A DNA stretch of 64,000 nt from NCBI GenBank assembly GCA_029582165.1, contig CM055869.1, positions 58,971,518 to 59,035,517 on the forward strand. The letters run 5' to 3'. The notes beneath the pieces are model-generated. The model had not been told where the DNA came from and searched no databases. It saw only the letters and a program-made list of their open reading frames with translations. This document shows positions 22,762 to 33,759 of this stretch, one piece after another (positions within the stretch are counted from its first letter, which is position 1; every line of letters starts with the position of its first letter). The position numbers and the translations under genes were made by a program. This DNA comes from Portulaca oleracea. Lineage: Eukaryota > Streptophyta > Magnoliopsida > Caryophyllales > Portulacaceae.

Positions 22762-24756
22762 TGCGTGTGTATTTTTTATATAATGAGAAAAGGAGAAATG
22801 TGAGAATAGAATTATGATCTCAGCTATTGATTTCAAGATCTCGGGTAGAAATTAAGTAGCTATTTCAAATCAAATGGACATCATGGTCAATTTAAATGAA
22901 AATATAGAATAGACTAGGTCGACATCATATTCAAACAAAATAGATATCATGTGTGCACTAAATGTTGCTTAAGTGAAAACAAATAGATATTGTAATAAAC
23001 ACATAGGCATCAAGTAATCAACATACGAACATCAAAAAGTGAACACACTGGAGTGAAAATGATAACAAATGGACATCAGCATAGGGCTTTTCTACTGCGC
23101 GATGATATGTTCATTTGTTAACACTTTGATCGATGTCTATGTGTTCACAACTTGTTCTTCATATATTAATTACTCAATGGTGATCATCAAAATTTTAAAT
23201 TTCTTTGAACATGTTCAAACCAATTGGATATCATGGTCAATTGAAATGAATATCATGTTTAGATCAGGTGAACATCATGTGTTAAAGAAATGGGCATCTT
23301 GTATATATCATATGAATACCAAGTTAAAACACATCGATATTGTATTAAAATCAACATGGACATTATGTTCAAACCAAAAGAATATCCGATAATAAGCAGA
23401 CGGACATTAAGAAATAAATTCATGGATATCAAGTAATCAACATATGAACATTTTTCCTTCACTTTATGACTAATTATCCATCATCAAAATTTTCATGGAT
23501 AAAGGATCGTAAATAACAAAAAGAAACATGGTCCAAGAAAAATCTTTTCATATCTGACTAAGATTTTAAAGAAGTTACAAACAAACCATCTATATGTCGA
23601 CAAAATTAATGTACCAAATCTTAATTTAAATTGACACAATAAACCTAATAGATCATAAATTGAGTTAAACAATTGAATCTTAATTGAAATATAATTAATA
23701 AACTTATAGTTAAAAAAAATAATATTTTAAGAATTCTATTTATAAAAAAAATGCGTGACATGTATTAAATTAAAGTAATGGCATGATGTTCCGTTTAGAA
23801 AAAGGGAAATCATTAACAAATCAAATCAAAATATTATTAAATCAAATACATCATTATGCTCATAGTAGATTTAAGAATTATGACAAAAGGAAAATGAAAC
23901 CAATCATTCATTTTAAGTCATATCTTCCACAATTGAATTGAATTTTGTTTACGTACATTTAAATGCCAATTACAGTAGTGTATTTCTTAATTTGCAAAGT
24001 GTCAAATACGTATTGCAACACTGAAATTACTCTAAAGAATATGACAAATTAAACCATACTAAAATTAACACAATCAAATTTCATAGGGGGACATTATCAA
24101 TTCTAGCCATGTATGTAGAAGAGTTATGTGGCAATGACAATGATGAATTTGTGGTATTCAAATAGTGCATGACCCTGCTTTATTATATATATCTCATTAT
24201 TTTTGTCTAATATTGCACTTATTATGTGTGTCATGAATTAAGATTGTTTCCAATGATATTGAAGGAATCTCAAATTATTCGAGTTTATATCAAAGCTAAT
24301 ATACACTAAAGATGATTTCGGTGTTGTTTATCCTAATAAGCTTCTAATTGCTGTAACAAACTATTTTGTTGCCATTAATAAAAAAGGGTTGCACAGACTA
24401 TAAAATGCATGTTGTCCGTTGTTATTGTAGATGTAAAGATTTCTTATATACCTCAAAATAAAATATACAATTGCAATAAAATTTACAGTCAAATTTGATT
24501 GAATCTAAGCTTCTAAATGATTAAAATATAGTCATACGTCTCAACTATCGTAGCATCGTTTTATAGTAGCACATCATGATTTAGCAAGAACTATAATTAT
24601 TTGTAATACTTGGAAAAAAAATAGCTAGTAATCTTTGCATATCGGTTTTCTGGTAGTGGTGTGCATTTCCTTTCTGTCTATCTCCTTCCTTATTAATTGT
24701 ATGTCTTCTCATCCTTATTGTGTAATTGATCTGCAAGCTAATCACTCCTTCACAAA
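22142..24756. other. Array spacer with AT microsatellite and ACATC-phased repeats
   Basis: No gene is seen. A (TA)n tract lies at 22715-22759. From about 22860 to 23460 the words gacatcatg, gaacatcaa and ggacatc recur every 20-35 bases with variants, a diffuse tandem repeat. A shorter version lies at about 25735-25880 beside SSP4. Common spacer landmarks follow near 24070 and 24505. Confidence 0.5.
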
Positions 24757-25113
24757 TTATCCTAACTTACTTGCTTATTTCTCTTCCTTTAACTGCTCCT
24801 TTTTACTTATTGATGCTTCTTTCTTCAATAATTGCTCTTCATGCTTTAATTTCTCCTTTTCCACTGGGTTGCTCACCATGTTTGCTTGTTCTCCGACTTT
24901 CTTCGCTGCGGCCTCTTCGTCTAAACTTTATTGTTTATCTATTTGTGCTTACTTCTTCAATAATTGCGCTTCATTCTTTAATTCCTTCCTTCCTGCGTCT
25001 ATTAACTGCTCTGCTTCTTTGATATTTGAATTTGCTCTAACATCAACAATGTGTATGCATAATAATAATAGTATTGTCATCGATCCTACAAATATAATTT
25101 ATAATCTAGCCAT
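24757..25113 (-). pseudogene. SSP4: small secreted charged protein pseudogene
   Basis: Aligned to SSP3 over its whole length and same distance from start (25113) to final stop (TAA, 24757). The fifth codon is TAA instead of TCA, which removes the signal peptide, and further stops occur at the positions of QQ and KKEA and near the C-terminus. It has no indels against SSP3, so it decayed by point changes. The plus-strand open frame across it is a shadow. Confidence 0.85.
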
Positions 25114-26201
25114 TTTGTATTCAATATTGCTTTTGATATCTAATGTCTTGTTGTTTGTGATACATGCATTTAGCATCTCCACTCTATTTATATTTACATG
25201 CAATGCATGTCATGAACTTCATATTGTAAAATTAATGAGGATCCTCATTTCACGACTATTTTAATGCAAATCAAATCATAATGAGAGACATGAGAATGTT
25301 TAATGCTCATATGTCTAAAAATGAGTGAACGTAAATATAGTCAATGGTTTTCCAAATATAAAGGAACATTTATTACAAGAAAAGGCCGGAATCCAAAACT
25401 TAAAGGGAAAAAAATTTAATATTGAAAACTTCCATAAGCAATCTATTAGATTTGTTTTATCATTATTCGCTTCTTGGTAACTATCCAAGTTGAAATATCA
25501 AAATTAAAGAAAGGTAACATTGATGGAAAAAGGAAAACACTGACATTAACTTCATTTTAAATATTAAAAAATTCTACCCCGAACTTGACTGAAGTTAAAA
25601 AAAAAAAAATCGGAAACACTTCTTTTCTTTTTTTTTTTTTGTTGTGATGAAAATATATGAGATTTAACATATATATATATAAGAAAGGGAGAAATGTGAG
25701 AATGGAAGCATGACAAATCTCAACTAATGATTTTAAGATCTCGGCAAGTCAAAACAAATCGATATTGTATTAAAATTAAACATTATGTTCAAACCAAATG
25801 GACATCCGATAATAAGCAGACGAACATCAAGTAATAAACACATGGACATCAAGTACGTAATCAACATATGAACATTTTTCTTTCACTTTATGATTATGTA
25901 TCCATCATCAAAATTGTCAGGGATAAAGGATCGTAAATAGAAAAAAAGAAGCATGGTTCAAGAAAAATCTTTTTATAACTGACTAAGATTTTAGTGAAGT
26001 TACAAACAAACCATCTATATGTTGACATAATTAATGTACTAAATCTTAATTTGAATTGTGACAATAAAACTTATAGATCATAAATTAAGTTAAACAATTG
26101 AATGTTAATTGAAATTAATAAACTTATAGTTAAAAATAATAATATTTTAAGAACTCTATTTATATAAAATGCATGACATGTATTAAATTAAAGTAATGAT
26201 A
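25114..26201. other. Array spacer upstream of SSP4
   Basis: AT-rich, homologous to the spacer upstream of SSP3. It includes the shorter ACATC-type repeat block. No gene is seen. Confidence 0.45.
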
Positions 26202-26725
26202 TGTTAGGAAGTGTCCCAAAATCACTCAATTTCTTGATCCTATAATTTGTTGTTTCCTAATTGTATTAGGATATTATTTAGGTTTCCTTATCATGTTATG
26301 TTTCCTAATTGTATTAGATTCTATATCTAATTGGAGAGAGAGTCAAGGTAGGTTTATAGAGAGTTTTCCCTATAAATAGTTAGTCTTGTTCGCCTTGTTT
26401 GGTGCGGCCAAGTTTGGGGAAATTTCGTATTCCAATTGGTGAGAGAGTTTTGTTGACTAAGAACATGTGTCTCTTTCGAGTGGATCTCTTTTGGTGTTTA
26501 AGATCTTTGTAATACTATCTTTGTTGGATCCGGGGAAGAGATCGTTCGTTGTACTCTCTACCATAGTGAATTCGTTTGTGCTTGTGCCGCCCGTGGTTTT
26601 ATCCTGATTTGGGTTTCCGCGTTAAATTCTTGTCCCCTTTAATCTTGCATTTATTTTTCTCGATATCTTGTAGTCATCTTATTTTTTCGCGTACGCTAAT
26701 TAATTTTCTCGATATAACTCTAACA
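26202..26725 (+). mobile_element. Solo LTR (family A), 524 bp
   Basis: It begins TGTTAGGAAGTG and ends CTCTAACA. Flanking bases TGATA (26197-26201) and TGGTA (26726-26730) are a target duplication with one change. The empty site can be read in the homologous spacer near 23780. Family partners are at 9048-9622 and 41234-41820 in the other orientation. Confidence 0.8.
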
Positions 26726-27776
26726 TGGTATGATGTTCCTTTTAGAAAAATGATTAACTAATCAAATTAAAATATCATTAAATCCAATACATCATTATGC
26801 CCATCCATAGTAGATTCAAGAATCATGTCAAGGAAAGGTTTAACCATATCTTCTAAATAGAAAATGCAACCAATAATTCATTTTAGTCATATATTCTACA
26901 ACTAAATTGAATTTTGTTTACATACATTTAAATGCCAATTACATTCTAGTGTATTTCCTTATTTGCAAAGTGTCTAATACATGTTCTAACCCTGAAATTA
27001 CTCTAAAGAATAGGACCAATTAAAGCTTAACAAAATTAACACAATCAAATTTAATAGGGGGACATTACCCATTCTAGCCATGTATGTAGAAGAGTTCTGT
27101 TGCAATAACAATGATGAATATGTGGTATTCAAATAGTGCATGACACTGCTCTACATATATTTTTATTTTTATTGTATATATATATTTCTCATTATTTGTG
27201 TCCAATATTGCACTTGTTATGTGTGTCATGACTCATGAATTAATATTGTTTGCAATGATATTGAAGGGATCCCAAATTACTCAGAATTTGAATCAAAGCT
27301 AAAATATACTAAAGATTTTGGTGTTGTTTATCCTAATCAGCTTCTAATTGTTGTAACAAATTATATTGTTGCCATTAATAAAAAAAAAAGGGTTGCACAT
27401 ACAATAAAATGCATGTTGTCCGTTGTTATTGTAGATGTAAATGTTTCTTATATAGCTCAAAATAAAATATACAATTGCAATAAATTTACTGCCAAATTTG
27501 ATTAAATCTAAGCTTCTAAATTATTAAAATATAGTCATACGTCTCAACTATCGTAGCAATGTTTTTTAGTAGCACATCATGATTTAGCTAGAACGATACT
27601 TATTTTTTGTATTTGTAATACTTAGAAAAAAAAAAAAAAACTAGCTAGTAATCTTTCCACATCGGTTTTTTGGTAGTGGTGTTCATTTCCTTTCTGTCTC
27701 TCTCCTTCCTTATTAATTGTATGTCTTCTCATTCTTCTTGTGTAATTAATCTGCAAGCTAATCACTCCTTCACAAA
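26726..27776. other. Array spacer between SSP4 and SSP5
   Basis: Same landmarks as other spacers (near 27045 and 27510). No gene or other element is seen. Confidence 0.5.
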
Positions 27777-27807
27777 TTATCCTATCTTACTTGCTTCTTT
27801 CTCTTCC
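27777..27807 (-). pseudogene. SSP5: remnant of the C-terminus
   Basis: Only the last codons (KEASKIG and TAA at 27777) of an SSP gene remain, with its normal 3' flank to the left. The rest is replaced by a LINE fragment starting at about 27808. A fused minus-strand open frame of 96 codons (27777-28067) joins LINE sequence to these SSP codons, an accident of the junction. Confidence 0.75.
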
Positions 27808-29040
27808 CAAATGTCGATGGAAGCCCCATTCCCCACCCTCCAGTACAGGCCTTCTTTCAGAAGTGCCTTGGCTGCCCATATACTTCTCCACACGTAGCTG
27901 GGATTGTGGCCCAAAGCAACCTCTAAAAAAGTCCTGCCTTTAAAGTATTTAGCTTGGAATACTTTGTAAAACAGTGAGTCTGTGTTGTGTATCAATCTCC
28001 AGCCTTGCTTCGCCAGCAGTGCGTCATTAAAAACATCAAGACGGAGGAAACCCAAACCCCCATGCATTTGGGCTTACACAAGGATTGCCAGGACTTCCAA
28101 TGTAACTTTCTCTCACCATCTCGAGCTTCCCCAGAAAAAACACGCACATATCATGTGTATTTCCTCGATCAAAGTTATTGGGATTTTGAAAAAACTCATG
28201 ATGTATGTCGGGATAGCTTGGATCACTGACTTAATCAAAATTTCTTTTCCAGCTCTTGAAAGTAATCTCTCCTTCCACCCACTAAGCTTCTTCCAAATTC
28301 TATCTCGGATTGTCTTAAAGATGACTTTCTTGCTACGGCCTATGAATGTAGGAGCCCCAAATATTTCTCATGCTTGTCTACAACCCTCATCCTCAAGAGT
28401 TGGGCTAGTTCCTTTCTTCTCTCAGTTGACACTCTTCTACTGAAAGCAACTTCAGATTTCTCAAAGTTTACTTTTTGACCCGATGCTCTCTCGTATATGT
28501 TGATGATATCAACTAATTGGGAGCACTCCTCTTTAGTTGCTCTTGTGAACAGAATGCTATCATCTGCGAAGAAAAGATGGGAGATTGCAGGACCATTCCT
28601 ACTTGCTTTTGCTCCGTGCACTTTCCCCGAGGTGGCCGCCTTGTTGATTAGCCCCGAGAATGCCTCAGCCACTAAAATAAACAGATAGGGTGATATGGGA
28701 TCACCCTGTCGGAGTCCTCTACTAGGTGTGAACATCTATGTGGGATTCCCATTAACCAAGACTTGATAAGTGACCGATGATACACAATTGAGAACCACCT
28801 GTACCCACTCAGGCCGAAAGCCCATTTTCAAGAGGACCGCCTTCAAGAAGCTCCATTCAATTCTATCGTACGCTTTACTCATGTCCAACTTGACTGCCAT
28901 AACACCCTTTCTCCCTAAGGATCTCCTCCTCATCGTATGAAAAATCTCCATTGCTACTAGGACATTATCCATGATTAAGCGCCCCGGATCGAAACCACTT
29001 TGATTTACCGAGACAATCGTAGGAAGTAAGGTTTTTAACC
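27808..29040 (-). mobile_element. LINE reverse transcriptase fragment next to SSP5
   Basis: Minus-strand frames give L1-type polymerase. From 28972: VKLDMSKAYDRIEWSFL (motif with catalytic Asp). Then GLRQGDPISPYLFILVAEAF, HLFFADDSILF (FADD active site), EKYLGL, and finally GGLGFLRLDVFNDALLAKQ and WRVGNGASIDIWE. Frameshifts separate these. Both the endonuclease and the 3' end with poly(A) are missing, so this is an internal piece that arrived or was left by deletion rather than a normal 5'-truncated insertion. Confidence 0.88.
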
Positions 29041-29619
29041 TGTTTCCTACTCTACATGTACTTTATTATCTATCCCTCTTTATTTGTGCCGAAAATTCTC
29101 CTTGCAATGAGTGTGATTTATTAAGATTGCTTGGAATGACATTGAATGGATCCCGAAATGTTACAAATCGTATCAGAGTGCACCAACATAGTAAAGATTT
29201 AAGTTTTTTTTTTTTTTAAATTCTGAAATGCTTCTAATTGTTATTAGGACATCAAATACAATAAAATGCATGTTGTCCACTGTTAACTTCTTATTATAGA
29301 TGTAAAGACTTCTTATGTATCTCAAAATAAAACATATGATTACAATCCATAAAATTTATTGTCAACTTTGATAGAATCTAAGCTTATAAATGATTAAAAA
29401 TATGATCATATGTTTCAATTATAAAATTAAAGTTTTGTAGTAGCACATGATTTAGTAAGAGCTATACTTTTTTTATTTGTCATCCATGAAAAGTAGCTAC
29501 TCATCTTTTGCAGATTGATTTTCTAGTAGAGGTGTGTACATCCTTTCTATCTTATTTCTCTTCTTCCTTGTTAATTTTATGTCTTTTCTTCATTCTTGTG
29601 TAACTTGTCTAAAATCTGG
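29041..29619. other. Array spacer, 3' flank of SSP6
   Basis: Repeated-spacer sequence resumes directly after the LINE fragment (tttattatctatccctctt) and continues to the end of SSP6. No gene is seen. Confidence 0.5.
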
Positions 29620-29991
29620 TCACTTGTTCACTAATTGTCCTATCCTATTCGCTTCCTTCGCTTCCTCCAATTGTTGCTTTTTATCTGTTGCTGCTTCCTT
29701 CTCCAACACTTGCTTTTCTTGCATTAATTTCTCCTTTTCCATCGGGTTGCTCTTTGTGCTCGCCTGTTCTCCAACCTTCTTTGCTTCATTCTCTTCCTCC
29801 ACAACTTGTTGTTTATCTGTTTCTGCTTCCGCCTTGAGTACTAAGGCTTCTTTCTTTAATTCTTTCCTCCCTTGGGCTAGTAGCTGCTCTGCTTCTGTGA
29901 TATCTGAATTCGCCCTAACATCAACAACGTGCATGCATAATAATAATAGTATTGTCATTGATCCTACTAATGCAATTGATGATCTAGTCAT
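29620..29991 (-). CDS. SSP6: small secreted coiled-coil protein, intact
   Basis: A 123-residue protein read from ATG at 29991 (MTRSSIALVGSMTILLLL) to TAA at 29620. Residues 1 to about 26 are a signal peptide, with likely cleavage near VRA-NSD. The mature part is about 97 residues rich in Lys, Glu, Gln and Ala, without Cys, and suggests a charged alpha-helical coiled coil. Two related modules are visible: VLKAEAETDKQQVVEEENEA and QVLEKEAATDKKQQLEEAKE, joined by KKVGEQASTKSNPMEKEK. It is the most divergent of the intact copies and the only one starting MTR. A TATA motif lies at 30062-30072. The upstream in-frame ATG (30042) is close to the TATA motif and is rejected as start. I do not recognise the family; an apoplastic or vacuolar structural or stress role would be guesswork. 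Confidence 0.75.
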   Translation of the reverse strand: MTRSSIALVGSMTILLLLCMHVVDVRANSDITEAEQLLAQGRKELKKEALVLKAEAETDKQQVVEEENEAKKVGEQASTKSNPMEKEKLMQEKQVLEKEAATDKKQQLEEAKEANRIGQLVNK

Positions 29992-30061
29992 TTTGTATTT
30001 AATATTGTTTTTTATATCTAATGTTTGTTGTTTGTGACACATACATTTGGCATGACACTAC

Positions 30062-30072
30062 ATTTATATATA
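30062..30072 (-). promoter_or_regulatory. TATA motif of SSP6
   Basis: TATATATAAAT on the minus strand, 71 bp upstream of the ATG and in the same place as in the other copies. Confidence 0.6.
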
Positions 30073-30630
30073 CATACAATGTAATGAGCTTGATATTGCA
30101 ACATTAATGATCATCATTATTTCATGGCTGTTTTCATGAAAATTAAATCACAATGAGAGGTTCAAATGTCTAATAATCATATGCATACAAATGTGTGAAC
30201 AAAAATATACTATGTTTTTCAAATAGAAAGAAATATTCATGATAAAAAAATAGAAGACAAAGATAGGGAATGAATTATTATAAGAAAAGAGTTTAAGGTT
30301 GAAAACTTCAATAAGCGATCTATCAAATTTTTCTTATCATATTTACTCTTTTGTGAATTTCCTATGAGAAATTTACAAGAAAAAAAAAAGATAGCATTGA
30401 TTGACGGGCGAAAAACATTGACATTAGCTTTAGTTTACAAATTTACAAATTCTGACTAATACTTAATTAAAGTTAAAAAATACCTCAGAAACCGTTATTT
30501 TTCTTTGGTGTGAAAGGATATGAGATTTCACACACACACACATCTTAATTCAATTCTGACTAATTCAATTTTATTTTTTTTGGACCACCAGAATACAAAG
30601 TGAAAGTAGGGATTATTAGAATCCAATTAT

Positions 30631-30632
<2 letters not shown>

Positions 30633-30673
<41 letters not shown>
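30633..30673. repeat. (TA)n microsatellite
   Basis: About 20 TA repeats in the spacer upstream of SSP6. It is preceded by a segment (ggattattagaatccaatt) that resembles Mutator-like ends seen at 45819 and 47407. Confidence 0.9.
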
Positions 30674-30677
<4 letters not shown>

Positions 30678-30716
30678 ATTACTTGTCCATTATCAACATT
30701 TACCTCTTATTAGGTT

Positions 30717-31522
30717 CGGTTTTGAACCGATGAACATCCCTAAATTTGCACACTCTTTCGAGTCCTATCCTTCACCCCCTCAGAAATTTCCTTCTTCGAT
30801 CTCACAATCACTGCAGGTACTCGAAGATACTTAATTATGTTTTTTCCACCATCCTTATTCCCAAAATTCTTGTGTCGAATGGGGCTTGCCTTAGTGGCAA
30901 GCTCCCAACCCTTCTATCCCCTTCCTCTAGGGTTAGATTTCTAGGGGAGCTTTCCTGTAAAAAAAAAAAAAAAAAAGAGTTCCCAAAATTCTAGTCAAAT
31001 CCAAATCTCTATCCTCTTATACCCTTCCACTAAAAACAGCTTCTGACTTCTCCAAACTAATCTTTTTCCTCGGAAGCTTTCTCTTACTTGTTGAGTAACT
31101 CAACAAATTTTAAGCATTCCTGTCAGTTTGCTCTAGTGAAGATGTTGCTATCATCGACAAAGAATAAGTGGGTGATTGTTGCCCTTCTCGGCTGGCGTGG
31201 GCATCGTATATTTCTTTCCTCACTAGTCCCTACTGCCTTCTTGATTATCCCTGAAAAACTTCAGCAACAATAATAAAGAGATAAGGTGAAACAGGGTCTC
31301 CTTGGTGGAATCCCCTCTGAGGAGTTAAACAACCTCTACCTTACCATTTAAAATGAAATAATAGGACACACTACTTATACATCTCAATATAGCATCAACC
31401 CAACCCCTATGAAAACCCTTTTTTTCATGACTTGCTCTAAGAAACCCCCACTCCACTCTGTCATAAGCTTTGCTTACGTCACATTTGAGGGCCATGACAC
31501 CTTTTTCACTATTTAAGCATGT
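30717..31522 (-). mobile_element. LINE fragment with possible 13-bp target duplication
   Basis: The interval is flanked by ctcttattaggtt at 30704-30716 and 31523-31535. Minus-strand frames contain reverse transcriptase pieces: an RQGDP-like region near 31290-31310, HLFFVDDSNIFTRAN near 31150, and EKSEAVFSG near 31040. Many stops and shifts are present. There is no poly(A) at the left end, so the duplication could also be coincidental. A SINE is nested inside. Confidence 0.65.
30874..30979 (+). mobile_element. tRNA-derived SINE with target duplication
   Basis: A ~100-bp element with a box A-like TGCCTTAGTGG (about 30887-30897), a box B-like GGGTTAGATTTC (about 30930), and a 3' A run (30959-30976). 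It is flanked by a 16-bp duplication, ttcccaaaattcttgt at 30858-30873 and ttcccaaaattctagt at 30980-30995, differing at one base. This layout is diagnostic for a SINE moved by LINE machinery. It sits within a LINE fragment. Confidence 0.85.
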
Positions 31523-31535
31523 CTCTTATTAGGTT

Positions 31536-32812
31536 ATGTACGTGGACCGCTTAAATGCCCATCATTTTTTGAGTATTTAAGTCGTTGACAATAAACATTT
31601 TCAAGCAAGTTATCACCAAACCTTTGCCAAAAACATTTTCAAATCACCAAATTTGTCACATAACTAACAGTTGTTCAAATCCTCTTCCAGCTCTATTGCA
31701 AAGGTGAGTCTCACTTGTTCTAGGATGATATTGTCAACAACTTTTACTTTAATCCCATGTAATTCCCAATCTCATCTTGAGGTTGTTGTTGCTCCTTTGC
31801 ATAGGGTTCAGCATTGTCATGCACTTGAGTGACTCCTACTTTATCCCCTAGTCAGTGTAATTCCCTAAGTTGAGATTGATGTTGATTATTGTGTTTTGTT
31901 TTAGCTATTTAACATCAAAAGTGCTTGAATAATGTGATGAGTTTGATGAGTTCTATAGTTGGGTATTTCTTCTCCTTAGGTTGTTAGATGATATTAGGAC
32001 TTAATCCTCTATTGTTTTGCTTCCCCTAAACTAGTACGTTTCACAAAGTCATAATTATATTGCGACTCTGAAGTTACTTTAAAGAATAAAACCTAAACTT
32101 AGCAAAATTAACACAATCAAATTTGATACGGGGTACATTACCCAATGGGCCAATCTAGTCATGTACATAGAAGGGTTATGTGGCAATGACATTGATGAAT
32201 TTAAGGTATTTATCAAGAGCATTACCCTACTCTGCTTATATTTCGTTATCTATCCCTCTTCGTTTGTGTCGAAGATTACTCTTATTATAGGTGTGATTTA
32301 ATAAGATTACTTAAAATCACATTGCATGGGTCCCAAACGTTGCAAATCATATCAAAGCATGAATGTGTTAAAGATTTTAGTGTTGCTCACCCTGAAATGC
32401 TTGTAATAACTGCTATGAAAATTTATCTTGTTGCCCATTATCAAAAGACAACTCTATAAATACAATAAAATGCATGTCGTTCGTTCTTCATAAGATGTAA
32501 AGGCTTCTTATGTACCTCAAAAATAAAATATACGAATTGAATATAATGAAATTTATTGTCATTTTGATAGAATCTAAGCTAGTAAATGATTAACATACAA
32601 TCTTATGTCCCAACTACAGAAATAAAATTATGCAGTATCAAGTGATTTAATAAAAGTTATACTATTTATTATTCTTGGGAAAAAAAAATAGTTAGTCATC
32701 CTTGGAGATTGGTTGTTTGGTGGTGGTATACACTTCCTTTCTATCTTATTTCTCTTTGCCGTGTTAATTTTTTGTCTTCTCTTCCTTTTTGTGTAAGTTT
32801 TCTAGAATCTTA
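31536..32812. other. Array spacer, 3' flank of SSP7
   Basis: No gene. Contains landmarks near 32105 and 32575. The stretch around 31925-32045 (gtgatgagtttgatgag) is repeated at 58055-58165 in the SSP11 spacer. Confidence 0.5.
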
Positions 32813-33184
32813 TCACTTCGCTGATTTTCCTATTCTATTTGCTTCCTTCTCCTCCTCTAACTGTTGCTTTTTATCTGTTACTGCTTCTTTCTTTAACACT
32901 TGTTCTTCTTGCTTTAATTTCTCCTTTTCCACCGGATTGGTCTCCTTGCTCGCTTGTTCTCCAACCTTCTTTGCTTCCTTCTCTTCCTCCAACACTTGTT
33001 GTTTATCTGTTTCTGCTTCCTTCTTCAGTAATTCCGCTTCATTCTTTAATTCCTTCCTCCCTTGAGCTACTAACTGCTCTGCTTCTAATTTGACATCTGA
33101 ATTTGCTCTAACATCAACAACATGTATGCATAATAATAACAGTACTGTCATTGACCCTACTAATATAATTGATAGCCTAGCCAT
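32813..33184 (-). CDS. SSP7: small secreted coiled-coil protein, intact
   Basis: A 123-residue protein from ATG at 33184 (MARLSIILVGSMTVLLLL) to TGA at 32813. Signal peptide is about residues 1-26 (c-region DVRA), then NSDVKLEAEQLVAQGRKEL and two homologous modules, ELLKKEAETDKQQVLEEEKE and QVLKKEAVTDKKQQLEEEKE, linked by a segment with KVGEQASKETNPVEKEK. The mature chain has roughly balanced Lys and Glu, no Cys and no Trp. Heptad-like spacing suggests a coiled coil. It ends GKSAK where the siblings end KLVK. A longer in-frame start at 33274 is rejected because it precedes the TATA motif (33257-33267). It is likely expressed if any copy is; function unknown. Confidence 0.78.
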   Translation of the reverse strand: MARLSIILVGSMTVLLLLCIHVVDVRANSDVKLEAEQLVAQGRKELKNEAELLKKEAETDKQQVLEEEKEAKKVGEQASKETNPVEKEKLKQEEQVLKKEAVTDKKQQLEEEKEANRIGKSAK

Positions 33185-33256
33185 TTTGAATTTGATATTG
33201 CTTTTGATATCTAATGTCTTGTTGTTTATGACTAATGCATTTGGCATCGCCACTAC

Positions 33257-33267
33257 ATTTATATATA
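33257..33267 (-). promoter_or_regulatory. TATA motif of SSP7
   Basis: TATATATAAAT on the minus strand, about 73 bp before the ATG, conserved in sequence and position among copies. It predicts a 5' leader of about 40 nt. Confidence 0.65.
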
Positions 33268-33759
33268 CATGCAATGTAACAAACTTGATATTACAATATT
33301 AATGATAGTCCTCATTTCAAGGCTTTTTTCATGACAATCAAATTATAATGAGAGGTTCAGAACATCTAATAACCATATGTATACGAATGAGTGAATAAAA
33401 ATTTGTCTATGGTTTTCCAAATATAAAGGAACATTTATTATTAGAAAATATGAGGCTAAGATATGGAATGTAAAACTCTAAAGAAAAATATTAATGTTGA
33501 AAACTTCAATGAGTAATTTAATAGATTTTTTTATCATATTTAGAATCTTTGTGAATATCCGGTAGAAAAAAGAATATTCAAGAATAAAAAAGATAACATT
33601 GATTGAAGGAAAAAAAAATATTAACATTAGCTTCAGTTTACAAAATTTGCAAATTATAACTAGAATTTAAGCAAAAATTATAATAATAAAATTTAAGGAA
33701 AAAGCCCTAATAAACCCTTCTTTTCTTTGGTGTGACGAAAGGATACAAGATATAACTTT
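33268..33759. other. Array spacer upstream of SSP7
   Basis: Homologous to the upstream flanks of other copies (tggttttccaaatataaagg near 33410). No gene is seen. Confidence 0.45.

Noticed and set aside
33185..33274. Longer N-termini (MHVYIN...) in front of MARLS in SSP copies
   Set aside because: The upstream ATG lies at or before the TATA motif, so it would not be in the transcript; conservation drops upstream of MARLS.
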